A stretch of 50,137 bases of DNA from contig JAFVTF010000046.1 in NCBI GenBank assembly GCA_017503375.1, forward strand, positions 1-50,137. Reading direction: 5' to 3'. This DNA comes from Lentisphaeria bacterium. GTDB taxonomy: Bacteria > Verrucomicrobiota > Lentisphaeria > Victivallales > UBA1829. The notes below the pieces were generated by a model. It saw only the letters and a program-made list of their open reading frames with translations. It made no database searches and was not told the origin of the DNA. Shown in pieces: positions 16,479 to 25,498 of this stretch; position 1 is the stretch's first letter, and the number at the start of each line of letters is the position of its first letter. The position numbers and the translations under genes are program-made.

Positions 16479-17357
16479 TTACAGATTCTTAAACATATCC
16501 TGGAAGATCCGGCAATATTCCTGAATGGGACTTTCATGGAGAGAGCTTTCGTTTTGAATACTTTGCAGCCGGGATGCTGTTTTCAAAACTCTCCGGATAC
16601 GGTCCCAGTCAATAGTTCCTTTTCCCGGATGAAGATGCTCATCTTTGATACCTCTGTTATCATGCATATGGCAGTTTACGAGCCATGGTGCAAATTTTTC
16701 AAGAAGATTTTCTTCCCAGATTACCGATGTACCCAAATCATCCCAGATCACCGGAACAACTGTTTCTCCGGGGAATTGAGAACCTTTTTCCATCAGATTT
16801 CCATGTCCGCTGTCGTAACACAAACCTAAATATGGAGAATTGAAATATTCCATGACTTTCAAAAGAATCGTGCTGTGGTTCAGCGGGGTCCATTGATTTT
16901 CCAAAGCAATGATTATTCCGCATTTTTCCGCTTCCGGAAGCAGAATTTCCAATGACGATATCAAAGCCTTGTAATAATCTTCAAGAGTCAGGTTTGTTCC
17001 GAAAATACTGTTGAAGGTGTTGCCTGTATGGAACGCCATTGTTTTAACGCCGAATTGACGGCAGAACTGAAATGTCATGCGGTGGCGCAGAAGCAGCGTT
17101 TCCTTCCATTCAGGAATCGGCATGCCGGGATCAGACCAGGGGCCCCAAAGAGCATGGGAATCCACAAAATCCAGACCGAATTCCTGCATATCCTGATAAA
17201 AAGTGAGCAGATACCCCGTGTCGCGGCATCCTTCTCCGAACAGATTGCTTGTAAGAACCAGATGTTTCACTCCGCTTTCAGCAAATTCACGCATCCATTG
17301 TTTCTGCTCATCACGGGTTCCTTTTGTCCAGGGATAACAGTAGGTCAGCGGTATCAT
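16479..17357 (-). CDS. Sugar phosphate isomerase/epimerase-like TIM-barrel protein
   Basis: A 292-residue protein of the AP endonuclease family 2/xylose isomerase-like barrel. Metal-binding positions are visible: Glu in IIALENQWTP (about residue 153), Asp and His in CYDSGHGNL (about 185), His in VNCHMHDNRG (about 230), and the final HLHPGKGTIDW. Such proteins isomerise or epimerise free or phosphorylated sugars, inositols or hydroxypyruvate. It is the last gene of the long leftward operon, 15 bases after the oxidoreductase gene, a common pairing in sugar catabolism. Substrate unknown. The 213 bases between its end and the convergent exported-protein gene show no further feature. Confidence 0.82.
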   Translation of the reverse strand: MIPLTYCYPWTKGTRDEQKQWMREFAESGVKHLVLTSNLFGEGCRDTGYLLTFYQDMQEFGLDFVDSHALWGPWSDPGMPIPEWKETLLLRHRMTFQFCRQFGVKTMAFHTGNTFNSIFGTNLTLEDYYKALISSLEILLPEAEKCGIIIALENQWTPLNHSTILLKVMEYFNSPYLGLCYDSGHGNLMEKGSQFPGETVVPVIWDDLGTSVIWEENLLEKFAPWLVNCHMHDNRGIKDEHLHPGKGTIDWDRIRRVLKTASRLQSIQNESSLHESPIQEYCRIFQDMFKNL

Positions 17358-17372
17358 AGAGATTCCTTTTTC

Positions 17373-18356
17373 TTATTGATCAGCTTTCTTCTGGAGTTCC
17401 AGAGCTTTTCCGGTGATTTTCAGAGCGTGTTCTGTTCCGTACGGATGGCTGATTCCGGAAATTTCATTCCAGAGAAGTTTTACATAATCCAATTCAGTAG
17501 ATTCTTTTGCAAAAATCTCTTCCGTTCCGTTAGCATCATAAATTCTGATCGGAAAATCAAGGTTGTAATTGAATTCAATGACACCTTTTTTTCCAAACAG
17601 AGTGAATCTCCAGCTGAATGGTGTTCCGCCTTTGAAACCTGCGGGGAGTGAATAAGAGACATCTCCCATTACACAGCAGCCGTTTTCAAGCGTTAGCATG
17701 AAGTTTGCTCCATCGTGGAATTGAGGTTCTTCGTATGCAAAAGCGTTCCAGCATTTTGCAGCTGTCAATTCTGTAATCGGTTTTCCTGTCAGAAATTCCA
17801 CTGCATCCAGACCATGGATTCCAAGATCGTTGATTGTACCGCCGTGTTTTTTATTATCGTAATACCATGACGGACGGATTCCGTAACTCAAACCGTGCTG
17901 TCCGCCGAACTGGATCATCTGAACATCTCCGATTCTTCCGGCTTTAATCATATCGCGCACAGCGGTAAATTTCGGATGATGCCGCAAATCCAGCATGATT
18001 CCGACTTTGAGATTTTTTTCTTCAGAAAGTTTTCGGATTTCATCCAGTTCCTCGAGCGTGATACAAAGCGGTTTATCGGCGATGATATGTTTTCCCCGTT
18101 TCATTGCCGCAATTGCTCTGGAACCGCGGATTCCGAAATACTCTCCGATTGCCAGCACATCAAAGTCTGCATTGTTCAGCATGTCTTCAAAATCAGTATG
18201 TGTGACTTTGAAATTTTTCTGTTCTTCAAGCCGTTTTGCTGTTTCCGGATCTTCTTCACAAATCGCTGTGATTTCCCAATCATCCGTAGATTCCTGCATC
18301 ATCTGATACAAATGCTGCAGGTGTCCGTTGTTCAAACCGATAAATGCTGCCTTCAT
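17373..18356 (-). CDS. Gfo/Idh/MocA-family oxidoreductase
   Basis: NAD(P)-dependent sugar or sugar-derivative dehydrogenase of 327 residues. An N-terminal Rossmann fold begins AAFIGLNNGHL, which departs from the usual GxGxxG. The family DKPLCIT motif with its catalytic lysine is near residue 94. The segment GGTINDLGIHGLDAVEFLTG (about 173-192) contains the conserved Asp and His of the active site. Its ATG overlaps the stop of the amidohydrolase gene (ATGA). With the isomerase downstream it probably oxidises a monosaccharide released by the upstream enzymes. Confidence 0.87.
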   Translation of the reverse strand: MKAAFIGLNNGHLQHLYQMMQESTDDWEITAICEEDPETAKRLEEQKNFKVTHTDFEDMLNNADFDVLAIGEYFGIRGSRAIAAMKRGKHIIADKPLCITLEELDEIRKLSEEKNLKVGIMLDLRHHPKFTAVRDMIKAGRIGDVQMIQFGGQHGLSYGIRPSWYYDNKKHGGTINDLGIHGLDAVEFLTGKPITELTAAKCWNAFAYEEPQFHDGANFMLTLENGCCVMGDVSYSLPAGFKGGTPFSWRFTLFGKKGVIEFNYNLDFPIRIYDANGTEEIFAKESTELDYVKLLWNEISGISHPYGTEHALKITGKALELQKKADQ

Positions 18357-19507
18357 TTGTTTTCTCCATTGAATTCCAATGCAAGTCCAACAAAAAAACG
18401 GATTCCTTTTTCCAGCACAGAATCATCGAAATTAAATCTGTCCGTATGGAGGTTGGCTGTATTGTCGCCATTTCCCAGAAATGCAAAGAATCCGTCATAT
18501 TTCTGAAGATAGAATGCAAAATCCTCACTTCCCATGGAGCTGTTCTCCATCTCTTTGAAATATTCCGGACCGAGATATTTTACAGCGCATTTTTTTGCCA
18601 TTTCATAACCGTACTCTTTATTCATGGTGACGGGGTAGGGCAGGTCAAGGTTGAAATCACATTTGACATCATCTTCAGCACAGATATCTTTGCAGAGTTT
18701 TTCAAAATCCACAACCATTTTTTCTCCGGCTTCGGGATCAAGATAACGGATCGTTCCCTGAAGTTCAGCCTGTTCCGGAATCACATTTGAATTACTTCCG
18801 CCATTGAGAGCGCAAACGGTCAGTACACAACCCTCCGGGATGATTCTTTTTGTTGCTGTAACGAGCTTTGAGGCTGTTTCCAATGGATTTTTTGCCGCTT
18901 TCGGTGCACTGCCGTGTCCGCCGACACCGGTAATGACGATCCGGAAGAATCCGGCGGCAGCCATGACAGCTCCGGTTTTGGTAAAGATTGTTCCATGTGG
19001 AACTTTCGGCCAGTTGTGGAGTCCGGCAACAAACGCAGCTTCCGGATTCTCCAGAGCTCCTGCTTCAACAACCTTTTTTGCCATTGCCCGGATTTCTTCT
19101 CCGGGCTGGAACAGAAAACGGAGGGAACAGTTCAAATCATCTTTGAGTTCCTGCAGACAGAGTATTGCTCCATAGACCATTGCCGCATGTCCGTCATGAC
19201 CGCATGCATGCATGAAACCTTTCCGGGTGGAAACGTAGGGCAGGTCATTTTTTTCTTCGATGGGCAGCGCATCAATATCAGCCCGCAGGGTAAGATTCGG
19301 TTTTTCCGGGTCTCCCATCAAGGCAACAACATCTGTTCCGATAAAGGGTTCCTGCACTTCAAGATCCGGAATTTTTGCCAGCTTTTCACGGATATAAGCA
19401 GAGGTAAGATGTTCTTCCCCCGCCAATTCGGGGATCTTATGAAGGTCATGCCGGAATTCAATGACTTCCGGCAAATGTTTTTTGATGAGAGAATCCAGAT
19501 TTTTCAT
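18353..19507 (-). CDS. M20-family amidohydrolase
   Basis: Metal-dependent amidase of the M20D group (relatives: hippurate, indole-acetyl-amino acid and N-acetyl-diaminopimelate hydrolases). In 384 residues it shows the metal-binding CGHDGHAAM (about 104-112), GEEIRA after FLFQPG (about 137-146), the dimerisation-domain GVGGHGSAPK (about 186), and the late GSEDFAFYLQ. It has no signal peptide. Within the operon it could remove an N-acyl group from an amino sugar or a peptide from a glycan fragment. It follows the DapA-like gene by three bases. Confidence 0.87.
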   Translation of the reverse strand: MKNLDSLIKKHLPEVIEFRHDLHKIPELAGEEHLTSAYIREKLAKIPDLEVQEPFIGTDVVALMGDPEKPNLTLRADIDALPIEEKNDLPYVSTRKGFMHACGHDGHAAMVYGAILCLQELKDDLNCSLRFLFQPGEEIRAMAKKVVEAGALENPEAAFVAGLHNWPKVPHGTIFTKTGAVMAAAGFFRIVITGVGGHGSAPKAAKNPLETASKLVTATKRIIPEGCVLTVCALNGGSNSNVIPEQAELQGTIRYLDPEAGEKMVVDFEKLCKDICAEDDVKCDFNLDLPYPVTMNKEYGYEMAKKCAVKYLGPEYFKEMENSSMGSEDFAFYLQKYDGFFAFLGNGDNTANLHTDRFNFDDSVLEKGIRFFVGLALEFNGENK

Positions 19508-19510
19508 AGT

Positions 19511-20572
19511 TCAGTCAGCCATCCATTCCTGAAGATGTTCTGCCACAAAGGCATCGTCGTGAAGATGCGGATATGCATCATGAACACGGGTGATTTCATC
19601 AGCCTGTCCGGGAGAAAGCACTTCAGCCGGATTCAGACACCAGATTCCTTTCAGGAGACCCTGTCTGCGGAGAACTTCATGAATTCCGGGGATGCATCCT
19701 GCAAATGCGTGTGAGGGATCAAAAAATGCCGCATTACTGTCAGTAACCTGAATTGCGCGGGTGAGCAGTTCGGCTGGAACAGCACCGCCGTTTTCTTTTA
19801 CGGCATGAATTTCATTCAGCAGATCCACAGCTTTTTTGGTCCAGCAGCACCAGTGTCCGAGCAAGCCGCCTTTGACCTGCTGTTTGACCCCGTTGAATTC
19901 GTAATCTGTCAGCAGATCAACAACGATATTGTCATCGTTTCCGGTGTAAAGAGTGATATCTTTTCCGGATTCAGCCACTGCACGGATCACGTCAATGGTG
20001 CAATAACGGTTGAACGGAGCCATCTTGATTCCGATCAGATTGTCGATTTTTGCAAACTCTTTCCAGAATTCATAGGGCAGGATTCTTCCGCCGACGCTGG
20101 GCTGGAGATAGAACCCGATGATCGGAATGACTTTTGCCACAGCGCGGCAATGTTCCAGCATTTCTTCCACACTTGCTCCGGCAAATGCACTGAGACTCAG
20201 CAGTCCGGCATCATAACCGTTTGCCGCTTCAAAATCCGCTTCATAAAGAGCCTGTTCAGTCTTTCCGCAAATGCCCCCGACTTTCAGAATCTTGCGTCCG
20301 CGCCGTTCACACCATTCATCAATGAAGGCAGATGTCTGTTTCAGAACAGGTTCAAACAATCCGATTTCCGGTTTCCGGATTTCAAACTGAGTTGAGTGAA
20401 CGCCTACAGCGATCCCGCCGACTCCGGCATCAATATAGTAGCGGCACAAAGCCCGCTGGTTCTCCGGCATGAATTTCCGGTTTTCATCCAATGCAAGCGG
20501 CTGTGCAGGAATGACAGCCCCCTTGCGGAATGCGGACAGTACATTTTTATCAATATCAGCAATTGTTTTCAT
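19511..20572 (-). CDS. Dihydrodipicolinate synthase/N-acetylneuraminate lyase family protein
   Basis: Class I aldolase-type TIM barrel of 353 residues, longer than DapA or NanA (about 290-300). The likely Schiff-base lysine is in LIGIKMAPFNRY (about residue 183), and a tyrosine in IGFYLQPSVGG (about 153) matches the position that assists catalysis. The C-terminus has an extra part ending in LHDDAFVAEHLQEW. Operon context argues for breakdown of a 2-keto sugar acid rather than lysine synthesis. It sits two bases after the epimerase-like gene. Confidence 0.82.
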   Translation of the reverse strand: MKTIADIDKNVLSAFRKGAVIPAQPLALDENRKFMPENQRALCRYYIDAGVGGIAVGVHSTQFEIRKPEIGLFEPVLKQTSAFIDEWCERRGRKILKVGGICGKTEQALYEADFEAANGYDAGLLSLSAFAGASVEEMLEHCRAVAKVIPIIGFYLQPSVGGRILPYEFWKEFAKIDNLIGIKMAPFNRYCTIDVIRAVAESGKDITLYTGNDDNIVVDLLTDYEFNGVKQQVKGGLLGHWCCWTKKAVDLLNEIHAVKENGGAVPAELLTRAIQVTDSNAAFFDPSHAFAGCIPGIHEVLRRQGLLKGIWCLNPAEVLSPGQADEITRVHDAYPHLHDDAFVAEHLQEWMAD

Positions 20573-20574
20573 GA

Positions 20575-21591
20575 TCAGAACTTTCCGTTGTTGACTTCAA
20601 AGTGGGTGGGTTTACCGATAGAGATTCCTCCGTTGAGGATCCATTCAGCCTGCCAGCGGATCATAGTATCCATCGCAACTGAAGGATAACCGAATGTATC
20701 GCACATCTTTGCGGAGTTATTCAGATAGCACTGGTTGCCGGGCGTTCCTTTGAAGTGAACTTCCTTGCCGAGAAGTTTACCAAGTTTGAGAGCTGCTGTT
20801 TCCACAGAAACCGTTTCCGGTCCGGTGATATTCATGATCGCACAGGGATTTGCACAATGTTCCAGGCAGCGCAATGCATAACTGTTGGCATCTCCCTGCC
20901 AGATGGCATTGAAGTAACCGACAGTGTTATCAACAGGTTTCCCGTTCATAATATTTTCTGCTATGTCGTGCAGTACACCATAGCGGAGGTCAATTGCATA
21001 ATTCAAACGGTAAAGCAGAATTTCTGTTCCGTTTTTCCGGGCGCAATTCTGGAAAATCCGTTCTCTGCCCAGACAGGACTGGGAATATTCTCCGACAGGT
21101 TCGGGGAGAACTTCTTCCGTACATCCGCAGGAACCGACAGGAACAAGCGGATAGACGCATCCAGTGGAGAATGCAACGATTCGGCTTTCTTTGAAGTGAT
21201 CTCCAACATACGCCGGAGCAAGAACATTCATTGCCCATGTCTGATCTTCACTGCCTTGGGTTCCGAATTTTCTGCCAGCCATAAAAATGATATTTTTGAT
21301 TCGGGGAAGCTGCTTGACTGCTTCCGGATCCAGAAGGTTGCAAGCAATAGTTTCAATTCCCCATGATTCCATTTTTGCGCGTTCTTCTGCATTGGAAAAA
21401 CGGGCAACTCCATAAACCTTTTTGGCAACTCCTGCTTCCTTGATCGCATTAACCGCAAGACGTCCCATCGTCGGCCCCATTTTTCCGCCGATTCCGAGAA
21501 TCATAATATCTCCATCAAGGCGTTTCATCATTTCGATCAACTCAATCCCGGGACGGGCAAGTCTTTCTTCCAGTTCCACTACAGTTTTCAT
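20575..21591 (-). CDS. NAD-dependent epimerase/dehydratase-family (extended SDR) protein with altered active site
   Basis: A 338-residue extended short-chain dehydrogenase. The nucleotide-binding loop LGIGGKMGPTMG lies near residue 34, and FSTGCVYP (about 141-148) supplies the Ser/Thr position. The catalytic tyrosine is in EYSQSCLGRE, where the expected YxxxK is YxxxC, so the usual lysine is missing. Start chosen at the ATG 21591 (AGGAG six bases upstream) rather than the in-frame TTG at 21597. The role in the operon may be epimerisation, dehydration or, given the lost lysine, a non-classical reaction. Confidence 0.8.
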   Translation of the reverse strand: MKTVVELEERLARPGIELIEMMKRLDGDIMILGIGGKMGPTMGRLAVNAIKEAGVAKKVYGVARFSNAEERAKMESWGIETIACNLLDPEAVKQLPRIKNIIFMAGRKFGTQGSEDQTWAMNVLAPAYVGDHFKESRIVAFSTGCVYPLVPVGSCGCTEEVLPEPVGEYSQSCLGRERIFQNCARKNGTEILLYRLNYAIDLRYGVLHDIAENIMNGKPVDNTVGYFNAIWQGDANSYALRCLEHCANPCAIMNITGPETVSVETAALKLGKLLGKEVHFKGTPGNQCYLNNSAKMCDTFGYPSVAMDTMIRWQAEWILNGGISIGKPTHFEVNNGKF

Positions 21592-21636
21592 AAGCAACTC
21601 CTGTTATTTGCTATATCGGTTCTTTGCAATTTTTTT

Positions 21637-23598
21637 TTACCAGGGATAGTGATCCCAAACAATTTCAAGTGTTTTTTCTCCTGTTTCAACTTTGACTGTA
21701 CGAACTGCATCACGCAGATCAATCGCTGCGTTGATCCTGTTCATTCTGGAAGTATCGGAGATCTTTACTGCCTTCATTTTCCGGATAAATTCTTCCGTAG
21801 TACAATCCTGTTCCACCATCATAAAGAATCCTCCGAACGCATGATTCTGTGTGTAAAGCTCTGCTTTCTCTTCATTCAGATTATACATATTCAAATCCAA
21901 AACATTTCCTTTCTTTCTGATCTGAAAATCATTCCGGTAACCGGAACAGATCCACAGATTAGAACCGTGCATCATCGATCGTTTCAATGGGAAGAGACCC
22001 ACATGGATCCCATCCATACGAATGATCAGAGGTCCTGACGTATTTCCTGAAACAGGTTTTCCGTCAATATCCAGTATATCACCGTCAAAACGCGCAAAAT
22101 GCAGACTGAATCCCAATTTCTGCAGTTCAGCATCCACTTTGTCGATTTTCGTCAAACAAAGCAAATGATTCTGCTTCAAAACGGTTCGGATCTTCGGCTC
22201 TGGCGGAAAACTTCTCCAGGAATAGATTTTTTCCATCTTTTCCATCGAAAATTTCCCCTCAAAGGGATGACACCGGAAAGTTCCATCTGCATCGACAGCC
22301 TCAAGCCGCAGGGAAAGAGAGGTCATTGCTTTGTTTTCAAACGTTGCATAGACCGGTCCATCCTGCCAGCCGCTTCCGCCGGATGTTACGCACTGCCATA
22401 CAATATTATCCCTGGAAGGGTATTTGTCAAATGCTCCAAGCAAAAATTTTTCATTTAAATAGCTGAAAGCGTGACAATCGTCATGGATCGGCAGCTGTAA
22501 TTCCCTCGGATAAGCCGTTTCTTTGATTTGTTTAATCTCAAATCGATCAAGGTAAAATTTAAGCACCGGAGTCAAAAATCCAACCCTCTCTGCTATGATT
22601 TCCTTGTCTGACCATCCGAAGAGATAGGAAATAGAATCATCGCGTTTTGTCTTATACTCCCCATTGTAACCTCTGCGGTACGGGGCAGGGAACCGGTTTC
22701 CGAAAAACGCCGCCTGTTTGAAAATCACATCATCAAGAAAATCCTTTGCTGTATTTATGACAGTTTTATTGTCAGAAATGGTTGCAGCGGTCAGAAGAAT
22801 GATCATATCGACAGTCAGATACGTTGTCGTGTAATTTTCCGCGATTCCTTTTGTTTTGAGATAATTGATATATTCCAGCCACTCTTTCAATCTCTGAGGA
22901 AACTCTTCCGGCGCATATTGTTCTGCCAGAAGCATAGAAAAAGTGTAGGCAGCAAGACAGGGATTCACATAGCTCCAGGAGGCAGTCGTCGTCTCTTTTT
23001 TGAATACCGGATAGGTTCTTTTGATCACGTCCTTGAGCTTTTTCTGCATTTCTTCCGGCAGTTGAGCTGCATAATATTTGTCGATCAAAAGCATGGGCTG
23101 AATACAGAAGAATGTTCCGTTTCCATCCCAGCATTTCGGTTCTTCCCAGAACCACTTGAATCTGCCGTCAGGATCCTGGATCGTATTCAGAACAGCATCA
23201 AGAGTTTTCAGAATCTGCTTTTTCCGGAATGCTTTATCTGTGAAATGCGGGTTGTTTTGATACTCAGCTGTCTGCGGAATTGAGGAATCATTATCCAGCA
23301 TCAGCAAATATAACGCATAGAGATTGGAATGCTGATAATTATGCAGAGATTTGTTTGTAAACTTTTTCCTGTCAAATCTGTTGTTCAGCAGAACTTTCGG
23401 GTAAATGGAGTAATCTGAACCGCCAAGCTGATGGATTGATTCGTCATACATCGGAAGGCTGTTTAATAACCCCTCATGTCTCTGTTTGTTGACTCTTGAT
23501 TTCATAATTGCCAGATCCTTTTTTTGTTCCGTTAAGGTGTGACATCCTGTGATGCAGCCAACGAAAATAACTGCAAAGATCAAGTTCAAAAGTTTCAT
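21637..23598 (-). CDS. Lipoprotein of unknown glycan-active-like family (paralogue of the next gene)
   Basis: A 653-residue protein with a lipoprotein signal (MKLLNLIFAVIFVGCITGC, lipid-modified Cys at 19). AGGAG lies five bases before the ATG at 23598; the longer open frame to 23667 overlaps the upstream gene. The N-terminal two thirds look all-alpha, the C-terminal third beta-rich, as in alpha/alpha-toroid polysaccharide lyases and heparinase-like enzymes, but I recognise no family signature. It is strongly similar along its whole length to the protein at 23615-25498, for example AENYTTTYL, RFPAPYRRGYNG, GGSGWQDGPVYATFENK, WRSFPPEPKIRT, NAAIDLRDA and the end LEIVWDHYPW. The His, Tyr, Trp and Arg residues in these shared blocks are candidate catalytic residues. 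Confidence 0.72.
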   Translation of the reverse strand: MKLLNLIFAVIFVGCITGCHTLTEQKKDLAIMKSRVNKQRHEGLLNSLPMYDESIHQLGGSDYSIYPKVLLNNRFDRKKFTNKSLHNYQHSNLYALYLLMLDNDSSIPQTAEYQNNPHFTDKAFRKKQILKTLDAVLNTIQDPDGRFKWFWEEPKCWDGNGTFFCIQPMLLIDKYYAAQLPEEMQKKLKDVIKRTYPVFKKETTTASWSYVNPCLAAYTFSMLLAEQYAPEEFPQRLKEWLEYINYLKTKGIAENYTTTYLTVDMIILLTAATISDNKTVINTAKDFLDDVIFKQAAFFGNRFPAPYRRGYNGEYKTKRDDSISYLFGWSDKEIIAERVGFLTPVLKFYLDRFEIKQIKETAYPRELQLPIHDDCHAFSYLNEKFLLGAFDKYPSRDNIVWQCVTSGGSGWQDGPVYATFENKAMTSLSLRLEAVDADGTFRCHPFEGKFSMEKMEKIYSWRSFPPEPKIRTVLKQNHLLCLTKIDKVDAELQKLGFSLHFARFDGDILDIDGKPVSGNTSGPLIIRMDGIHVGLFPLKRSMMHGSNLWICSGYRNDFQIRKKGNVLDLNMYNLNEEKAELYTQNHAFGGFFMMVEQDCTTEEFIRKMKAVKISDTSRMNRINAAIDLRDAVRTVKVETGEKTLEIVWDHYPW

Positions 23599-23614
23599 TT
23601 TTCTCCTTTTATTA

Positions 23615-25498
23615 TTACCAGCGATAGTGATCCCAGACGATTTCAAGATGTTTATCTTCTGTTTCAACTATTACAGTACGGATCGCATCCCGCAAGTCGA
23701 TAGCGGCATTGATTCTGTTTCTGGCTGACTCATCGGAGATTTTTACCGCCTTCATTTTCCGGATAAATTCATCAGTAGAACAATCCTGTTCGATCATCAG
23801 GAAAAATCCGCCGAATGCATGATTTTGTGTGCAGAGTTCAGCAGTCTCTTCATCCAGATTATACATCATCAAGTCCAGCACATTTTCTTTTCTGCAGATT
23901 TTGAAATCATTTCTGTAACCGGCACATTTCCAAAGGGATGATCCATGCATCAGAACCCGTTTCAAAGGAATTATGCCTACATGAATATCTTTCATGCGGA
24001 TAATCACAGCATCAACTGTTTCTTCTGTAACAGGATTACCGTTCAAGTCCAGTACATCACCGTTGAAACGTGTAAAATGCAAGTTAAAGCCCAGTTTCTG
24101 CAGTTCTGCATCAACCTTGTCTATTTTTGTCAGGCAAAGCAGATGATTCTGTTTTTGAATCGTTCGGATTTTCGGTTCGGGTGGAAAACTGCGCCAGGTG
24201 TAAATCTTTTGGATCTTTTCCATGGTGAACTTTCCTTCAAATGGATGGCACCGGAAGATTCCTTCAGTATCTACAGCCTCAAGCCGCAGGGAAAGAGATG
24301 TTTGATCTTTATTTTCAAAGGTTGCATAGACTGGTCCATCTTGCCAGCCGCTTCCACCAACAGTTACGCATTGCCAAACAATATTGTCCCGTGATGGATA
24401 CTGGTCAAATGAGCCCAGGAGATACTTTTCATTCAGATAGCTTTGTCCATGGCAATCAGGATGGATCTGCATGGATATTTCACGGGGAATCTGTCTAGCT
24501 TGATCAATTGAGAGTTCGTTTCTTTCCAGATAAAGAGAGAAACTCATGACTGCCAGCATCGTAAGAAACGGGTCTCTGTCATTTTCCGGAATCGTATCTC
24601 CCCAGCCGAGGAGAAAAGGAAGAAAATCATATCGTTTTGTTACATAATTTCCATTATATCCTCTGCGGTACGGGGCAGGGAAGCGATCACCGAAAAATGC
24701 TGCTTCTCTGAAGAGTACATTGTCAAGAAAATCTTTTGCCGCTTTTTTGAGCCGTTCATTTTCCGTGACATTCGCCGCACAAAGAAGAATCACTGTATCA
24801 ACAAGCAAGTAGGTCGTTGTATAATTTTCTGCAATTCCTTCGTTTGTCAGGAAGTTCAGGAATGTTTCAAATTCCGCCAGGTGTTTTTCAAAATATTCCG
24901 GATAGAACTTTTCCGAAAGCAGAGCGGAAAACGTATAAGCACCCAGTGTGGGGTTTACATAACTCCATGAACCGGTATGGGTTTCTTTTTCAAATACAAT
25001 ATAAGCATTCTTCAAAACTTTTCGGATTTCAGCAAGCTGTTCTGTGGGGAGTTCATTTGCAAAGAAATGTTCGATGAGCAAAAGCGGCGTGGAACTGAAA
25101 AAAGTTCCATTACCGTCACAGCATTTCGGTTCTTCCAGAAACCACTTCAGTTTGCCATCCGGATCCGGGGCATTTACCAGAAAAACCGCAAGGATCCTCT
25201 GAACTTCTGCAAGGATGGAAGCATCATCTTTCAAAATCGGATCATTGCGGAATTTTTCAGGAAGTGCGGAAAAATCACCCCGTTTTTTCAGAAGCAGAAG
25301 AGTCAATGCAAAACTGACAGAGTCACGGTAGGGATGGAGAGATCTTTCAGTAAATTTTTCCGCGGAAAATCTTGTTTTTAACTGTTCCTGAGTATAAAAT
25401 TCAGGACTATAATCACCAATTAACCCGGCATGAGAATCATACCGGGTTAAGCCATCCTGCAAACAATGATCCTGCAGGCGGATCAAACGATTTTTCAT
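23615..25498 (-). CDS. Cytoplasmic-looking paralogue of the lipoprotein above, unknown function
   Basis: A 627-residue protein without signal peptide. It begins MKNRLIRLQDHCLQDGL, which aligns with the lipoprotein just after its lipid anchor. The same architecture applies: helical first part, beta-rich second part, and shared blocks GDRFPAPYRRGYNG, GGSGWQDGPVYATFENK, RCHPFEGKF and VWDHYRW. The stop of the upstream gene and its ATG share base 25498. An inside/outside enzyme pair acting on the same polymer and its fragments is the simplest reading, but no activity is assigned. Confidence 0.75.
   Translation of the reverse strand: MKNRLIRLQDHCLQDGLTRYDSHAGLIGDYSPEFYTQEQLKTRFSAEKFTERSLHPYRDSVSFALTLLLLKKRGDFSALPEKFRNDPILKDDASILAEVQRILAVFLVNAPDPDGKLKWFLEEPKCCDGNGTFFSSTPLLLIEHFFANELPTEQLAEIRKVLKNAYIVFEKETHTGSWSYVNPTLGAYTFSALLSEKFYPEYFEKHLAEFETFLNFLTNEGIAENYTTTYLLVDTVILLCAANVTENERLKKAAKDFLDNVLFREAAFFGDRFPAPYRRGYNGNYVTKRYDFLPFLLGWGDTIPENDRDPFLTMLAVMSFSLYLERNELSIDQARQIPREISMQIHPDCHGQSYLNEKYLLGSFDQYPSRDNIVWQCVTVGGSGWQDGPVYATFENKDQTSLSLRLEAVDTEGIFRCHPFEGKFTMEKIQKIYTWRSFPPEPKIRTIQKQNHLLCLTKIDKVDAELQKLGFNLHFTRFNGDVLDLNGNPVTEETVDAVIIRMKDIHVGIIPLKRVLMHGSSLWKCAGYRNDFKICRKENVLDLMMYNLDEETAELCTQNHAFGGFFLMIEQDCSTDEFIRKMKAVKISDESARNRINAAIDLRDAIRTVIVETEDKHLEIVWDHYRW

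Noticed and set aside
23599..23667. A longer start for the lipoprotein at 23667
   Set aside because: It would bury the lipoprotein signal peptide and overlap the upstream gene; the ATG at 23598 has a good ribosome site.
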